Assembly: GCF_039614765.1 (NCBI RefSeq)
Contig: NZ_CP154879.1
Span: forward strand, 3,162,001-3,226,000
From: Castellaniella sp. MT123
Lineage (GTDB): Bacteria; Pseudomonadota; Gammaproteobacteria; Burkholderiales; Burkholderiaceae_B
Direction of reading: 5' to 3'
Length of the DNA stretch: 64,000 bases
Shown here piece by piece: positions 43,094 through 52,114 of this stretch (the first letter of the stretch is position 1; every line of letters begins with the position of its first letter). The position numbers and the translations under genes are program-made. The notes below the pieces were generated by a model, which did not search any database, was not told the DNA's origin, and was given only the letters and a program-made list of their open reading frames with translations.

Positions 43094-45112
43094 ATGAAAA
43101 AGGAAACCTTATGGGTGGCCGGGATGCCGTTCGCCCTGATGTCGCTCGGTCTGCCACGAGTGGCCATGTCCGAGCCGGTGCGGACCTTGACGCCCGTGGT
43201 GGTCACGGCGCCCGCCGCCGACGAACCGCTGGTGGTCCGCACCGATCCGAAGGCGCCTCGCCAACCCATTCCCGCTCATGACGGCGCGGACTTCCTCAAG
43301 AGCATTCCCGGGTTCTCCGTGATCCGCAAGGGCGGTACGGATGGCGATCCGGTCCTGCGCGGGTTTTCCGGTTCGCGCCTGGGCATTTTGCTGGATGGCC
43401 AGGAGATCTATGGCGGCTGCGGCGGGCGCATGGATCCGCCCACCGCCTATGTGTACCCCGAGTCCTATGACCGGGTCACCGTCCTTAAAGGGCCGCAATC
43501 CGTACGCTACGGCGCGGGCCAGTCCGCCGGCGTCGTCCTGTTCGAACGCGATACCCGGCGGATGGAGTCTTTCGGCTGGAAGGCCAACGGCAGCCTGACG
43601 GCCGGCAGCTTCGGGCGCAACGACCAGATGGCCGACGTGCAGGTAGGCGGCCCGCAGGGGTACGTGCGGGCGGGCGGCACCCGCGCCCAGGCCGACGACT
43701 ACAAGGACGGCGACGGCAACCGGGTGCATTCGGAGTATCTGCGCTGGAGCAGTCATGCCGCAGTCGGCCTGACGCCGGACGACAAGACGCGGATCGAACT
43801 CTCGGCCGCGTTGAGCGATGGTCGCGCCGCCTATGCCGACCGAAGCATGGACGGGGTGAAATTCCGCCGCGAGAATGTGTCGTTGATGTTCGAGCGCAAG
43901 CGCATGGGAGGCTTTGTCGATGAAGTGGAAGGCCGCGTGTATCAGAACTATGTCGATCACGTCATGGACAACTACACCTTGCGCAAGCCGGACAAGATGT
44001 ACATGGCCAGCAACCCCGATCGCCGCACGACGGGGGGACGGCTCAGCGCGACCCTCAGGCCCGCCGAGGCCTGGAAGGTCGTGATTGGCGGAGACACCCG
44101 CCAGGACGTGCACCGTTCGCGCGGCGGCAAGGGCATGACCGAAACTGCCGCGACCGATGGGTATCTGGATGCGGCCAGGGTCGAGGACATGCGCTTCCGG
44201 CAGTATGGCCTGTTCAGTGAGAGCACCTGGTATCTGACCGATGCGGATCGGGTCATCGGCGGGGCGCGAGCGGACTGGCACGAAGCCCGTGACCAGCGCC
44301 CGTCGGGCGCGTCGGCGACGGCGGGGACACGGGACGATCGGATCTTGCCCAGCGGGTTTCTGCGGTACGAACGGGATTACGGCGGCAACAGCACCTGGTA
44401 TGTCGGCCTTGGCCATGCCGAGCGTTTTCCGGACTACTGGGAACGCATGAAGGGCGGTTCCGACGGCGGCAACAGCGCCTTTCTGTCCACCCGCCCCGAA
44501 AAAACGACCCAGCTCGATCTGGGCACGAACTGGCGTAGCGGCCCGTTCGGTTTGTCCGCCTCCGCGTTCTATGGGCAGGTCGATGATTACATCCTGATCA
44601 ATTGGGATCGGAACATGACGCGCAACGTCGATGCGACGGTCATGGGCGGTGAACTGGAAGGCTCGTGGCAGTTCGATCCCGCCTGGCAGGCCGTATCCAG
44701 TCTGGCCTACGTATTTGGCCGGAACCGCACCGATGGCAAGCCATTGGCGCAACAGCCGCCGCTGGAAGCGCGTCTAGGGTTGAACTACGCTCAAGGGCCT
44801 TATTCAGCCGGCGTGCTGTGGCGCGTGGTTGCGCCCCAGAACCGCTATGACGAGGGCTCCGGCGGAATCGTCGCCAACGGCAAGGACCTGGGGCCCACGG
44901 GCGGATTCGGCGTGCTGTCGTTCAACGCAGGCTGGCGTCCGCACAAATCGGTGCTGCTGACGGCGGGAGTCGACAATGTGCTGAACAAGACCTATGCCGA
45001 GCATCTGTCCAAGTCCGGTGCCGACATCCCCGGCAACGCGTCGTTCGTGAATGTCCGTATCAACGAACCCGGCCGGGTCTTCTGGCTGAAGGCGCAGATT
45101 GCGTTGGAGTGA
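43094..45112 (+). CDS. oprC: TonB-dependent copper receptor, OprC/NosA type
   Basis: Outer membrane receptor of 672 residues: signal peptide (about 1-26), plug (about 60-170) and 22-strand barrel ending in VFWLKAQIALE. The plug has GGCGGRMDPPTAY: Cys109 and Met113 form CxxxM, and His289/Met291 (DHVMDNY) form HxM. In P. aeruginosa OprC these residues bind copper (Cys143/Met147 and His323/Met325 from memory, the same 180-residue spacing). ATG 43094 is chosen over TTG 43076. Confidence 0.93.
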   Translation: MKKETLWVAGMPFALMSLGLPRVAMSEPVRTLTPVVVTAPAADEPLVVRTDPKAPRQPIPAHDGADFLKSIPGFSVIRKGGTDGDPVLRGFSGSRLGILLDGQEIYGGCGGRMDPPTAYVYPESYDRVTVLKGPQSVRYGAGQSAGVVLFERDTRRMESFGWKANGSLTAGSFGRNDQMADVQVGGPQGYVRAGGTRAQADDYKDGDGNRVHSEYLRWSSHAAVGLTPDDKTRIELSAALSDGRAAYADRSMDGVKFRRENVSLMFERKRMGGFVDEVEGRVYQNYVDHVMDNYTLRKPDKMYMASNPDRRTTGGRLSATLRPAEAWKVVIGGDTRQDVHRSRGGKGMTETAATDGYLDAARVEDMRFRQYGLFSESTWYLTDADRVIGGARADWHEARDQRPSGASATAGTRDDRILPSGFLRYERDYGGNSTWYVGLGHAERFPDYWERMKGGSDGGNSAFLSTRPEKTTQLDLGTNWRSGPFGLSASAFYGQVDDYILINWDRNMTRNVDATVMGGELEGSWQFDPAWQAVSSLAYVFGRNRTDGKPLAQQPPLEARLGLNYAQGPYSAGVLWRVVAPQNRYDEGSGGIVANGKDLGPTGGFGVLSFNAGWRPHKSVLLTAGVDNVLNKTYAEHLSKSGADIPGNASFVNVRINEPGRVFWLKAQIALE

Positions 45113-45197
45113 CGTGATCGGGTGATCCCCGGGACATTCGCCCGATCCCGGCTACAAGACGTAGGCTACTTGCCAGGCATGAGGGGGTATCGGTACA

Positions 45198-48089
45198 GTG
45201 TCCGGACCCCCTACACTGGCTGACATGTTGATTCATCCCAGCTATCGGGCCGATGCCCGCCGCGCCGTTCGTGTCCTCAGCGCATCGACACTGTTGCTGC
45301 TGGTGTTTGTCGCGGCACTCTGGCTGCCGGCGGGCTGGCGGGAAGTCAGTCATTTCCAGTTGCTGCATATCGCTGCCGAAACGCTCTCCGTGGCAGTTGC
45401 GTCGCTGATTTTTGGCGTCATCTGGAGCAGCCGGCGCGAAGGATTACCGGGCAATCTGCTGCTGTTGGGCAGCACCTTCCTGGGTGTGGCGGTGCTGGAC
45501 TTCCTCCATCTCGTGTCCTACCCGGGGATGCCCGATTTCATCACGCCGGGCAACGCCGAGAAGGCCATCTACTTCTGGTTCCTGGCGCGCTTGTTCGGCG
45601 CACTGGGGCTTCTGGCGGCCACGTGGCTGCCCTGGCGGGAAAGCCGCAGCCGGATCCCGTTCGGGGCGCAGGCCATCGGCGTCCTGGCGCTAGTCGCGGC
45701 GCTGACGATCCTGTACTTCCAGTGGGTGGACCGGATCCCGCGCACCTTTGTGCCCGGCCAGGGGCTGACGCCCTTCAAGATCCTGCTGGAATATTGCCTG
45801 ATTACGCTCTATCTGGTGGCTGCGGCGCGCCTGTGGTGGACTCTGAAACAGCCGTGCCGCTTCAACGCCGGCGACCTGCTGATCGCCGCCGTCATCATGG
45901 CGCAGGGCGAATACTTGCTCACGCTGTATTCGGGCCTGACGGACATCTATCTCCTGGCGGGGCATCTTTACAAGGTGCTGGCCTATGTCTTTTTGTACCG
46001 CGCGGTGTTTGCCGAATCCGTCCAGTACCCCTATGCGCTGTTGCGCGACTCGCGGGAGCAATTGCGCGCTACGCTGGACGCCTTGCCCGATCTGGTGTTC
46101 GAAATGGACCTGGAGGGGCGCTACCTGGGAATCCACACCAGCCGCCCGAGGGATTTGTCCCTGCCGGCGGATCAGTTGATCGGCAAATCGGTGCATGACA
46201 TCATGTCGGATCAGGATAGCGGGACGGTGCTCGAAGCCCTGAGGGAAGCCAAGCTCCAGGGCCAGTCCCGGGGCAGAATGATCACGCTCGAGATATCCAG
46301 TGGCGGGAAACATGAGTTCGAGCTTTCGGTGGCGCGCAAGGCCGTACCCTTGGGACATGCACCGCGTTTTGCGGTCATTTCGCGCGACGTCACGGCGCGC
46401 CTGAAAAGCGAACAGGCCTTGCGCACGCTGTCGACCGCAGTCGTGCAAAGTCCCGGTTCGATCATCATCACCGACCGGCAGGGGCGGATCGAATTCGTCA
46501 ACGAAGCCTTCACCCGCATCAGCGGCTACACGGCCCCGGAGGTGCGGGGTCGCAACCTGCGCCGCTTGAAGCCCGGTCGCACGCCAGCCGCCACGATCCG
46601 CGCGATGTGGGCACAGCTGGCGCAGGGTAAAGCGTGGCGGGGTGAATGGATCAATCTCAGCAAGACAGGCCGGGAATATATCGAATCGGTGCTGATCTAT
46701 CCGGTGCGCAACGCGCAGGGCGAGGTCACCAATTATCTGGCGCACAACGAGGACGTAACCGAAAAGCGCCAGGCGCTCGAGCGCATCCGCCTGCTGTCGC
46801 ACTATGACCAACTGACGGGCCTGCCCAATCGCATTCTGTTGCGCGAGCGCTTCGAATATGCGATCGGGCAGGGCGATGAGCTGGCAGTGCTCTGGATCGA
46901 CCTGGATCACTTCAAGGCCGTGAACGATTCGCTCGGCCATCACGTCGGAGATGCCCTGCTGCAAGAAATGGCGCGTCGTCTGCGCGCCTGGCTGTCTGAC
47001 CCGGCCTGCCTGTCGCGGTATTCGGGGGATGATTTTGTCGCGATCCTGCCGGGCGCCGACCGGCAGCGGATTACCGCCCGCAGCGCCGATCTGTTGCAGG
47101 TGATTTCCAGGCCCCTGCGGCTGGCCGGGCAGGATATCTTCATGTCCGCCTCGGTCGGGATTGCCTGTTATCCGGATGACGCGGTGGAATTCGACGTGCT
47201 GTTGAAAAGCGCGGAAACCGCCATGTACCGCGCCAAGGAAGAGGGACGCAACCGGGTGGAATTCTTCACGCCCGAAATGCAGGTGCACGTCAGCCGTGAG
47301 CTTGCCCTGGTCAATGCCCTCAAACAGGCGGTGGATCGCGGCGAACTATCCCTGGTCTACCAGCCGCAGGTGTCGTTCCTGGATGGCGGCATCCGGGGCG
47401 CCGAAGCCCTGCTGCGCTGGGACTCTCCCCAATGGGGGCGGGTCACGTCCAGCGAATTCATCCCCATTGCCGAGGCCAGCGGCCTGATCATTTCCATCGG
47501 CGACTGGGTGCTGGAGACAGCCCTGCGCCAGCTGCGCCAGTGGCTCGACCGGGGGCTGCCGGCCATGACCGTGTCGGTGAACCTGTCCGCTGTGCAGTTC
47601 ACCCAGCACGATCTGTCCGATCGCATCCGGCGGGTTCTCGAGGAAACGAGGGTCCCGGCCGAATTGCTGCAGCTGGAGCTGACCGAGGCGGTTGCCATGA
47701 AATCACCCGAGATGGCTGCTCAGCGGATAGAGGAGCTGGCCCGGTTCGGGGTCCGCTTCGCCATCGACGATTTTGGGACCGGCTATTCGTCGCTCAGCTA
47801 TCTGAAGCGGTTCAGACTGCACGAGCTGAAGATCGATCAGTCCTTCGTGCGCGACATCGATGTCGATCCGGACGATCAGGCGATTGCGGCCGCCATCATC
47901 CAGCTGTCCCGCAGTCTGGGCCTGCGCACCGTCGCCGAAGGCGTGGAGACCGTGGAGCAGATCGAGTTCCTGCGGGGCCATGGTTGTGACGAGGCGCAGG
48001 GCTATTACTACAGCCGGCCGCTGAAGGCCGGGGAATTCGAGGCGTTCGTCCGACGGCACATTGCCGGCAGCCCAGATCTTCCCCGCTGA
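45198..48089 (+). CDS. MASE3-PAS-PAS-GGDEF-EAL cyclic di-GMP signalling protein
   Basis: Protein of 963 residues. Residues about 25-285 form an eight-helix MASE3 sensor; two PAS domains follow (about 290-405 and 415-535). GGDEF lies at about 545-700 with the site degenerate (SGDDF, 609-613); EAL at about 710-955 has intact E736-A737-L738 in AEALLRWDS, DDFGTGYSS and the KIDQSFV catalytic lysine. It most likely breaks down cyclic di-GMP; cyclase activity is doubtful. The start could be internal (45225). Confidence 0.9.
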   Translation: MSGPPTLADMLIHPSYRADARRAVRVLSASTLLLLVFVAALWLPAGWREVSHFQLLHIAAETLSVAVASLIFGVIWSSRREGLPGNLLLLGSTFLGVAVLDFLHLVSYPGMPDFITPGNAEKAIYFWFLARLFGALGLLAATWLPWRESRSRIPFGAQAIGVLALVAALTILYFQWVDRIPRTFVPGQGLTPFKILLEYCLITLYLVAAARLWWTLKQPCRFNAGDLLIAAVIMAQGEYLLTLYSGLTDIYLLAGHLYKVLAYVFLYRAVFAESVQYPYALLRDSREQLRATLDALPDLVFEMDLEGRYLGIHTSRPRDLSLPADQLIGKSVHDIMSDQDSGTVLEALREAKLQGQSRGRMITLEISSGGKHEFELSVARKAVPLGHAPRFAVISRDVTARLKSEQALRTLSTAVVQSPGSIIITDRQGRIEFVNEAFTRISGYTAPEVRGRNLRRLKPGRTPAATIRAMWAQLAQGKAWRGEWINLSKTGREYIESVLIYPVRNAQGEVTNYLAHNEDVTEKRQALERIRLLSHYDQLTGLPNRILLRERFEYAIGQGDELAVLWIDLDHFKAVNDSLGHHVGDALLQEMARRLRAWLSDPACLSRYSGDDFVAILPGADRQRITARSADLLQVISRPLRLAGQDIFMSASVGIACYPDDAVEFDVLLKSAETAMYRAKEEGRNRVEFFTPEMQVHVSRELALVNALKQAVDRGELSLVYQPQVSFLDGGIRGAEALLRWDSPQWGRVTSSEFIPIAEASGLIISIGDWVLETALRQLRQWLDRGLPAMTVSVNLSAVQFTQHDLSDRIRRVLEETRVPAELLQLELTEAVAMKSPEMAAQRIEELARFGVRFAIDDFGTGYSSLSYLKRFRLHELKIDQSFVRDIDVDPDDQAIAAAIIQLSRSLGLRTVAEGVETVEQIEFLRGHGCDEAQGYYYSRPLKAGEFEAFVRRHIAGSPDLPR

Positions 48090-48151
48090 CCGGGTGGTGG
48101 TGTGCCGTCCGGCCGGCCGCCGCGACGGCGGGTAACGAACGGCCCTGCGGA

Positions 48152-50305
48152 TCAGGCGATCCGTTCCCAGATCGTCATTTCCGACAGAGTGTGCTGGAAT
48201 TTGTGCCGCGTCTCGCGGATGACAAACGGTACGTCGATGGGGGCCGAGACCAGGCGGAAATGCGCGCTTAGGTGTTCGTGCAGACCATCGAGCGTGGTGT
48301 AGTTTTCCGCGTCCTTCTTGAAGCCGCCGATCCAGGCCTGACGTGGGGTGTGTTCCTCGAGCCAGGTGTAGGGCGAGGCGATCACCAGCAAGCCGCCGAT
48401 GACGATGCGTTCGTGGATCTGGTCCAGGAAACGCGCCGGGTCGTATAGCCGGTCGATCAGGTTGGCCGCCAGTACCAGGTCGTAGTTTGTGAACTGGGGC
48501 TTCAGGTTGCAGGCATCCCCCTGGAAGAAGTCTACCCGTCCCGCGGTGTCCTGCAATCCCAGTTCGCCCAGCGTGCGGGCTTTGTAGGACACGAGATCGC
48601 CTTCGTCGGTCAGGGTGTAGCGCAGCTGGCCGGACTGGATCAGCTGCACGCCCTGATTGATGAATCGGGCGGAAAAGTCCACGCCTGTGACGTGATCGAA
48701 TGCACGGGCGAGTTCGAAGCTTGCCCGGCCCGATGCGCAGCCCAGATCCAGCGCCCGGCGCCGTGGACGGTCACCCATGGCGTCGATGGCCCGCTGCGCC
48801 AGGGCCCGCGAAAAATTGGGCACGCCAAAATAGGTGTCGCCGTAGTGGAATTCCGCATACTCGGACATGAGCTTGTCCGTTTCGTAGTAGGCTGCGGGCG
48901 CCTCGGCCGGCGCATGGGAAATCACATAGCGAAAGCCCGCATGCTGGAAGAAATGGCGCCGGAAGGCATAGCGGGATGCCCGCACCGCCTCGTTGCCGCA
49001 GGAAATCCAGGAACCGCCCTTGATGAGGTTGTGCCGCCCGTCGAAGGTGGGGGTGGTGAAATCGTCGTAGATCGGGTGGACGTCGAAGCCGTTGAATGGA
49101 TAGGTGGGGGTTTCCGTCCATTGCCAGACGTTGCCCACCACGTCGAACCAGTCGCCGTGCGCATGGCGGTCCACCGGACACGACGAGGCGCCATGATCCA
49201 GATGCAGATTGGCTGCGCAGGGCTGGTCATCGGGATCGCGCAGGCCGGCCTCGTCGTAGAGGCGATACCACTCGTCTTCCGTGGGCAGGCGCACCGGTTG
49301 GCCGGTTTCGGCCGCCATCCAGTTGCAGAACGCCTTGGCTTCCAGGTAGTTGACCTCCACCGGCCAGGACCAGGGCATGGGGATTTCGCGGGTCATCAGC
49401 CGCAGGGACCAGCCCTGGGTCTTCTTGATCCAGAACGTCGGGTGTTCGGCCTGGCTGTAGGCCAGCCACTGCCGGCCTTCTTCCGTCCAGTCGCGGTGGT
49501 TGCGGTAGCCGCCGGCCTCGACGAAGGCCAGGAATTCCTGGTTGCTGACCAGATAGCGGCTGGCCTGGAACGATTCAATGGTGGCGGTGTGCTCGCCATA
49601 TTCGTTGTCCCAGCCGTATTGCGGGTCGGTGAAGGCCTTGCCGACCCGCACGGTGCCGGCCGGTACGCGGACCGGTTCGTTGCGGGGGGCTGTGCCGCCC
49701 GTATCGGCCTGAGGTTCCCAGCCCTCGGCGGCCCGCATGTATTTCAGCGCGTGCTGGCGCATCAGGACCGACGATGTTTCCAGGTGGATGCGCTCGTGCT
49801 CGACCCCCATGATGATGGCCCACCAGGGGCTCCGCCAATCGATGGGCGATTGCAGGGGGGCATGGTCGATCAGCTCGCAGACGAGCTGGCGCACACGGTT
49901 GCGGTAGGCCCGGACCTCGGCCACTGTCGGCCATTCGTAGTGGGCGTCGTTCAAGTCGTCCCAGCTCATTTCATCGACGCCGACGGCGAAGATGGACTCC
50001 AGGCGCTGGTCCAGACGCTGGTCGATCAGGCGGGTGAGCAGCAGTTTGTTGACGAAGAAGGTCGCGGTATGCCCGAAATAGAAGATCAGCGGGTGGCGCA
50101 GGGCGATCGGCTTGATGAAATAGGCTTCGTCGTTGGCCAGACACTGGAACAGCGATTCATAGCGGTCGAAGGTTTCCAGAAAATACTGCCGGATGGAAGC
50201 GCGTAGCCGGTCGGTATCCGGGTCGGCCAGGTTCGGCGTGCGCATGAATCGTTCCGAAGGTTCGGCAGCCGGTGTGGGCGACAGGGGAGAGGTCATCGAA
50301 GGCAT
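48152..50305 (-). CDS. ovoA: 5-histidylcysteine sulfoxide synthase / 4-mercaptohistidine N-methyltransferase, OvoA
   Basis: Fusion protein of 717 residues. Residues 25-185 form a DinB_2-like domain with the iron ligand motif HERIHLE (His170, His174, Glu176); about 205-460 form the formylglycine-enzyme-like sulfatase-modifying domain (GNVWQWTETP, GGSWISCGNEAVRASR); about 480-715 form a SAM methyltransferase (ALDLGCASGRASFEL). OvoA joins cysteine to histidine with oxygen, then N-methylates the thiolhistidine to make ovothiol. It is alone, divergent from serA. An earlier or later Met (50296) is possible. Confidence 0.92.
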   Translation of the reverse strand: MPSMTSPLSPTPAAEPSERFMRTPNLADPDTDRLRASIRQYFLETFDRYESLFQCLANDEAYFIKPIALRHPLIFYFGHTATFFVNKLLLTRLIDQRLDQRLESIFAVGVDEMSWDDLNDAHYEWPTVAEVRAYRNRVRQLVCELIDHAPLQSPIDWRSPWWAIIMGVEHERIHLETSSVLMRQHALKYMRAAEGWEPQADTGGTAPRNEPVRVPAGTVRVGKAFTDPQYGWDNEYGEHTATIESFQASRYLVSNQEFLAFVEAGGYRNHRDWTEEGRQWLAYSQAEHPTFWIKKTQGWSLRLMTREIPMPWSWPVEVNYLEAKAFCNWMAAETGQPVRLPTEDEWYRLYDEAGLRDPDDQPCAANLHLDHGASSCPVDRHAHGDWFDVVGNVWQWTETPTYPFNGFDVHPIYDDFTTPTFDGRHNLIKGGSWISCGNEAVRASRYAFRRHFFQHAGFRYVISHAPAEAPAAYYETDKLMSEYAEFHYGDTYFGVPNFSRALAQRAIDAMGDRPRRRALDLGCASGRASFELARAFDHVTGVDFSARFINQGVQLIQSGQLRYTLTDEGDLVSYKARTLGELGLQDTAGRVDFFQGDACNLKPQFTNYDLVLAANLIDRLYDPARFLDQIHERIVIGGLLVIASPYTWLEEHTPRQAWIGGFKKDAENYTTLDGLHEHLSAHFRLVSAPIDVPFVIRETRHKFQHTLSEMTIWERIA

Positions 50306-50652
50306 ATCAGTATCCAGGCAGGTCCGCGGCAGGAAGACGACTCTTTAGGCTACCACGATAGGTCGAGGTCGAACGGGTCGCCGGGGCTGCCCATATGGAC
50401 ACCATATCCCGGCGTTCGTCTCGTGTGTTGGATGCGGTCCGGCCGGGATGCGTTTCAGGATGCGACTGCCGGAAGACGGTGGCACTTTCGTCCGAAGCGG
50501 AAAAGTGCTTAGATGGAATAATCATAAGCGTAGACTGCATGTGCCAGGATGCCCGGGAAGTCAATCCAGTTTGACCCTGTTCGCATCAGGGATGACCCTG
50601 ATACGATATTTGAAATATCGCACAATGGGCATTTTTGCCGGAAAGGATCAAG
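50306..50652. promoter_or_regulatory. ovoA/serA divergent control region
   Basis: 347 bases without a convincing gene. It holds GCACTTT-N13-AAAGTGC (50482-50508), ATCAGGG-ATGA-CCCTGAT (50585-50602) and the perfect 17-base palindrome CGATATTT-G-AAATATCG (50604-50620). The last two lie 33-68 bases before the serA ATG and may be operators for serA. No known factor is assigned. Confidence 0.5.
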
Positions 50653-51852
50653 ATGGCTCGCATCGTTCTGTTCGAAAACATTCATGCCAGCGCCAAGGAA
50701 GTCTTCGTGGCCGCCGGGTTCGACGATATCGTCACCCATGCGGGTGCGCTGACGGGCGACGCCTTGCGCGAGGCGCTACGGGGTGCGCACGCCGTCGGCA
50801 TCCGTTCCCGGACCCATCTCGACCAGAGCGTGCTGGCGGATCTACCGGACTTGCGCGTGATCGGCTGCTTCTGTATCGGCACGAACCAGGTGGACCTGGA
50901 AACAGCCGCCTTGCGTGGGATCCCCGTCTTCAACGCGCCGTTCTCCAACACCCGCTCGGTGGCGGAACTGGTGCTGGGCGAGACCATCCTGCTGCTGCGC
51001 CGGATCCCGGAAAAGAACGCTCGCGTCCATGAAGGCTTCTGGGACAAAACCGCCGACGGCGCCTACGAGGCGCGCGGCAAGACGCTGGGGATCGTCGGTT
51101 ACGGCAACATCGGCTCCCAGGTCGGCATTCTGGCCGAATCGTTCGGCATGCGTGTGCTGTATCACGACATCGAGGCCAAACTGCCGCTGGGCAACGCCCA
51201 CGCCACCAGCTCGTTGAAAAAATTCCTGGGCCAGGCCGATGTGGTTACACTGCACGTGCCGGGCGGCAAGGACACCACGAACCTGATGGATGCCGAGGCA
51301 ATCGCGGCCATGAAGCCGGGCAGCATCCTGATCAATGCGTCCCGCGGCACTGTGGTGGATATCCCGGCCCTGCAGCGCGCCCTGAAGTCCGGCCACCTGT
51401 CGGGGGCCGCCATCGACGTGTTTCCGACCGAACCCAAGAGCCGCGACGAGGCACTCGACAGCCCGCTGCGGGGCATGCACAACGTGATCCTGACCCCGCA
51501 CATCGGCGGCAGCACCCAGGAATCCCAGGAAAACATCGGCCGCGAGGTCGCTGAAAAGCTCAAGCGCTTCATCAGCAGCGGCACGACCAAAGGCACGGTC
51601 AACTTCCCGGAAATCGCCTACCACGAGCAAGAAGGGTCGGCCCGGATCATCCACGTCCACCAGAACGTGCCGGGTGCCATGGGTGCGCTCAGCAACCTGA
51701 TGGGCGAGTTCGGCCTGAACATCGTCAGCCAGCAACTGCAGACGCGCGGCAAGATCGGTTATGCCATCACCGATGTCGATGGCGATGTCACCGACCAGGT
51801 GATCGAAGGGCTGCGCCGCCACCCGATCACGATCCGCTGCGATCGCGTCTGA
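50653..51852 (+). CDS. serA: D-3-phosphoglycerate dehydrogenase
   Basis: Protein of 399 residues. The NAD-binding loop GIVGYGNIGSQVGIL is followed by the catalytic Arg (NASRGTVVD), Glu (FPTEP) and His (LTPHIGGST). The C-terminal ACT-like domain (about 325-399) with HVHQNVPGAMGALSNLMGE allows serine feedback inhibition. First enzyme of serine synthesis. ATG 50653 with AAAGGATCAAG upstream is chosen over 50635. Confidence 0.95.
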   Translation: MARIVLFENIHASAKEVFVAAGFDDIVTHAGALTGDALREALRGAHAVGIRSRTHLDQSVLADLPDLRVIGCFCIGTNQVDLETAALRGIPVFNAPFSNTRSVAELVLGETILLLRRIPEKNARVHEGFWDKTADGAYEARGKTLGIVGYGNIGSQVGILAESFGMRVLYHDIEAKLPLGNAHATSSLKKFLGQADVVTLHVPGGKDTTNLMDAEAIAAMKPGSILINASRGTVVDIPALQRALKSGHLSGAAIDVFPTEPKSRDEALDSPLRGMHNVILTPHIGGSTQESQENIGREVAEKLKRFISSGTTKGTVNFPEIAYHEQEGSARIIHVHQNVPGAMGALSNLMGEFGLNIVSQQLQTRGKIGYAITDVDGDVTDQVIEGLRRHPITIRCDRV

Positions 51853-51874
51853 CGGTCATCTCCATTCCGTCTTC

Positions 51875-51906
51875 AAGGCCGTGCCGCTTTTGGGCACGGC
51901 CTTTTT
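51875..51906 (+). terminator. Rho-independent terminator after serA
   Basis: Perfect 11-base stem AAGGCCGTGCC / GGCACGGCCTT with a 7-base loop, followed by a run of T. It lies 23 bases after the serA stop and is a strong intrinsic terminator. Confidence 0.9.
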
Positions 51907-52043
51907 CTTCCTGACCAAGACCTTACTGAGGAGGTAGTCTTTACCGATCAAGGCACTTATACTGGGCTCGTTTCGCCCGATCACGCGACCCATTCCAACG
52001 GTTGGCCGGTCAGGGATTTCCTGGATCGGAAATCCGAGCCGGT

Positions 52044-52086
52044 TTGATCCAGATCAGCGTCCTTATCTGCTGTAGGGATTTATCGT
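52044..52086 (+). promoter_or_regulatory. FNR/Anr-type site and class II promoter for narK
   Basis: TTGAT-CCAG-ATCAG (52044-52057) differs from the FNR consensus TTGAT-N4-ATCAA by one base. Its centre is about 41.5 bases upstream of the start expected from a -10 box TATCGT (52081-52086). This is class II FNR activator spacing, as in many nar promoters. It should turn on narK-narGHJI in low oxygen. Confidence 0.7.
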
Positions 52087-52114
52087 TAGGGTCCCTGACA
52101 CAGGAGTCCCCCGC

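Noticed and set aside
45116-45147. GATCGGG-N18-CCCGATC repeat after oprC as a terminator
   Set aside because: Only seven bases with a large loop and no T-run; too weak to list as a feature.
48692-50206. A 504-codon plus-strand frame across ovoA
   Set aside because: It is antisense to the conserved OvoA domains and shows no family of its own.
51930-51950. NarL-like half-sites TAC...GTA before narK
   Set aside because: Spacing is too short for a 7-2-7 NarL pair and the heptamer consensus is not met.
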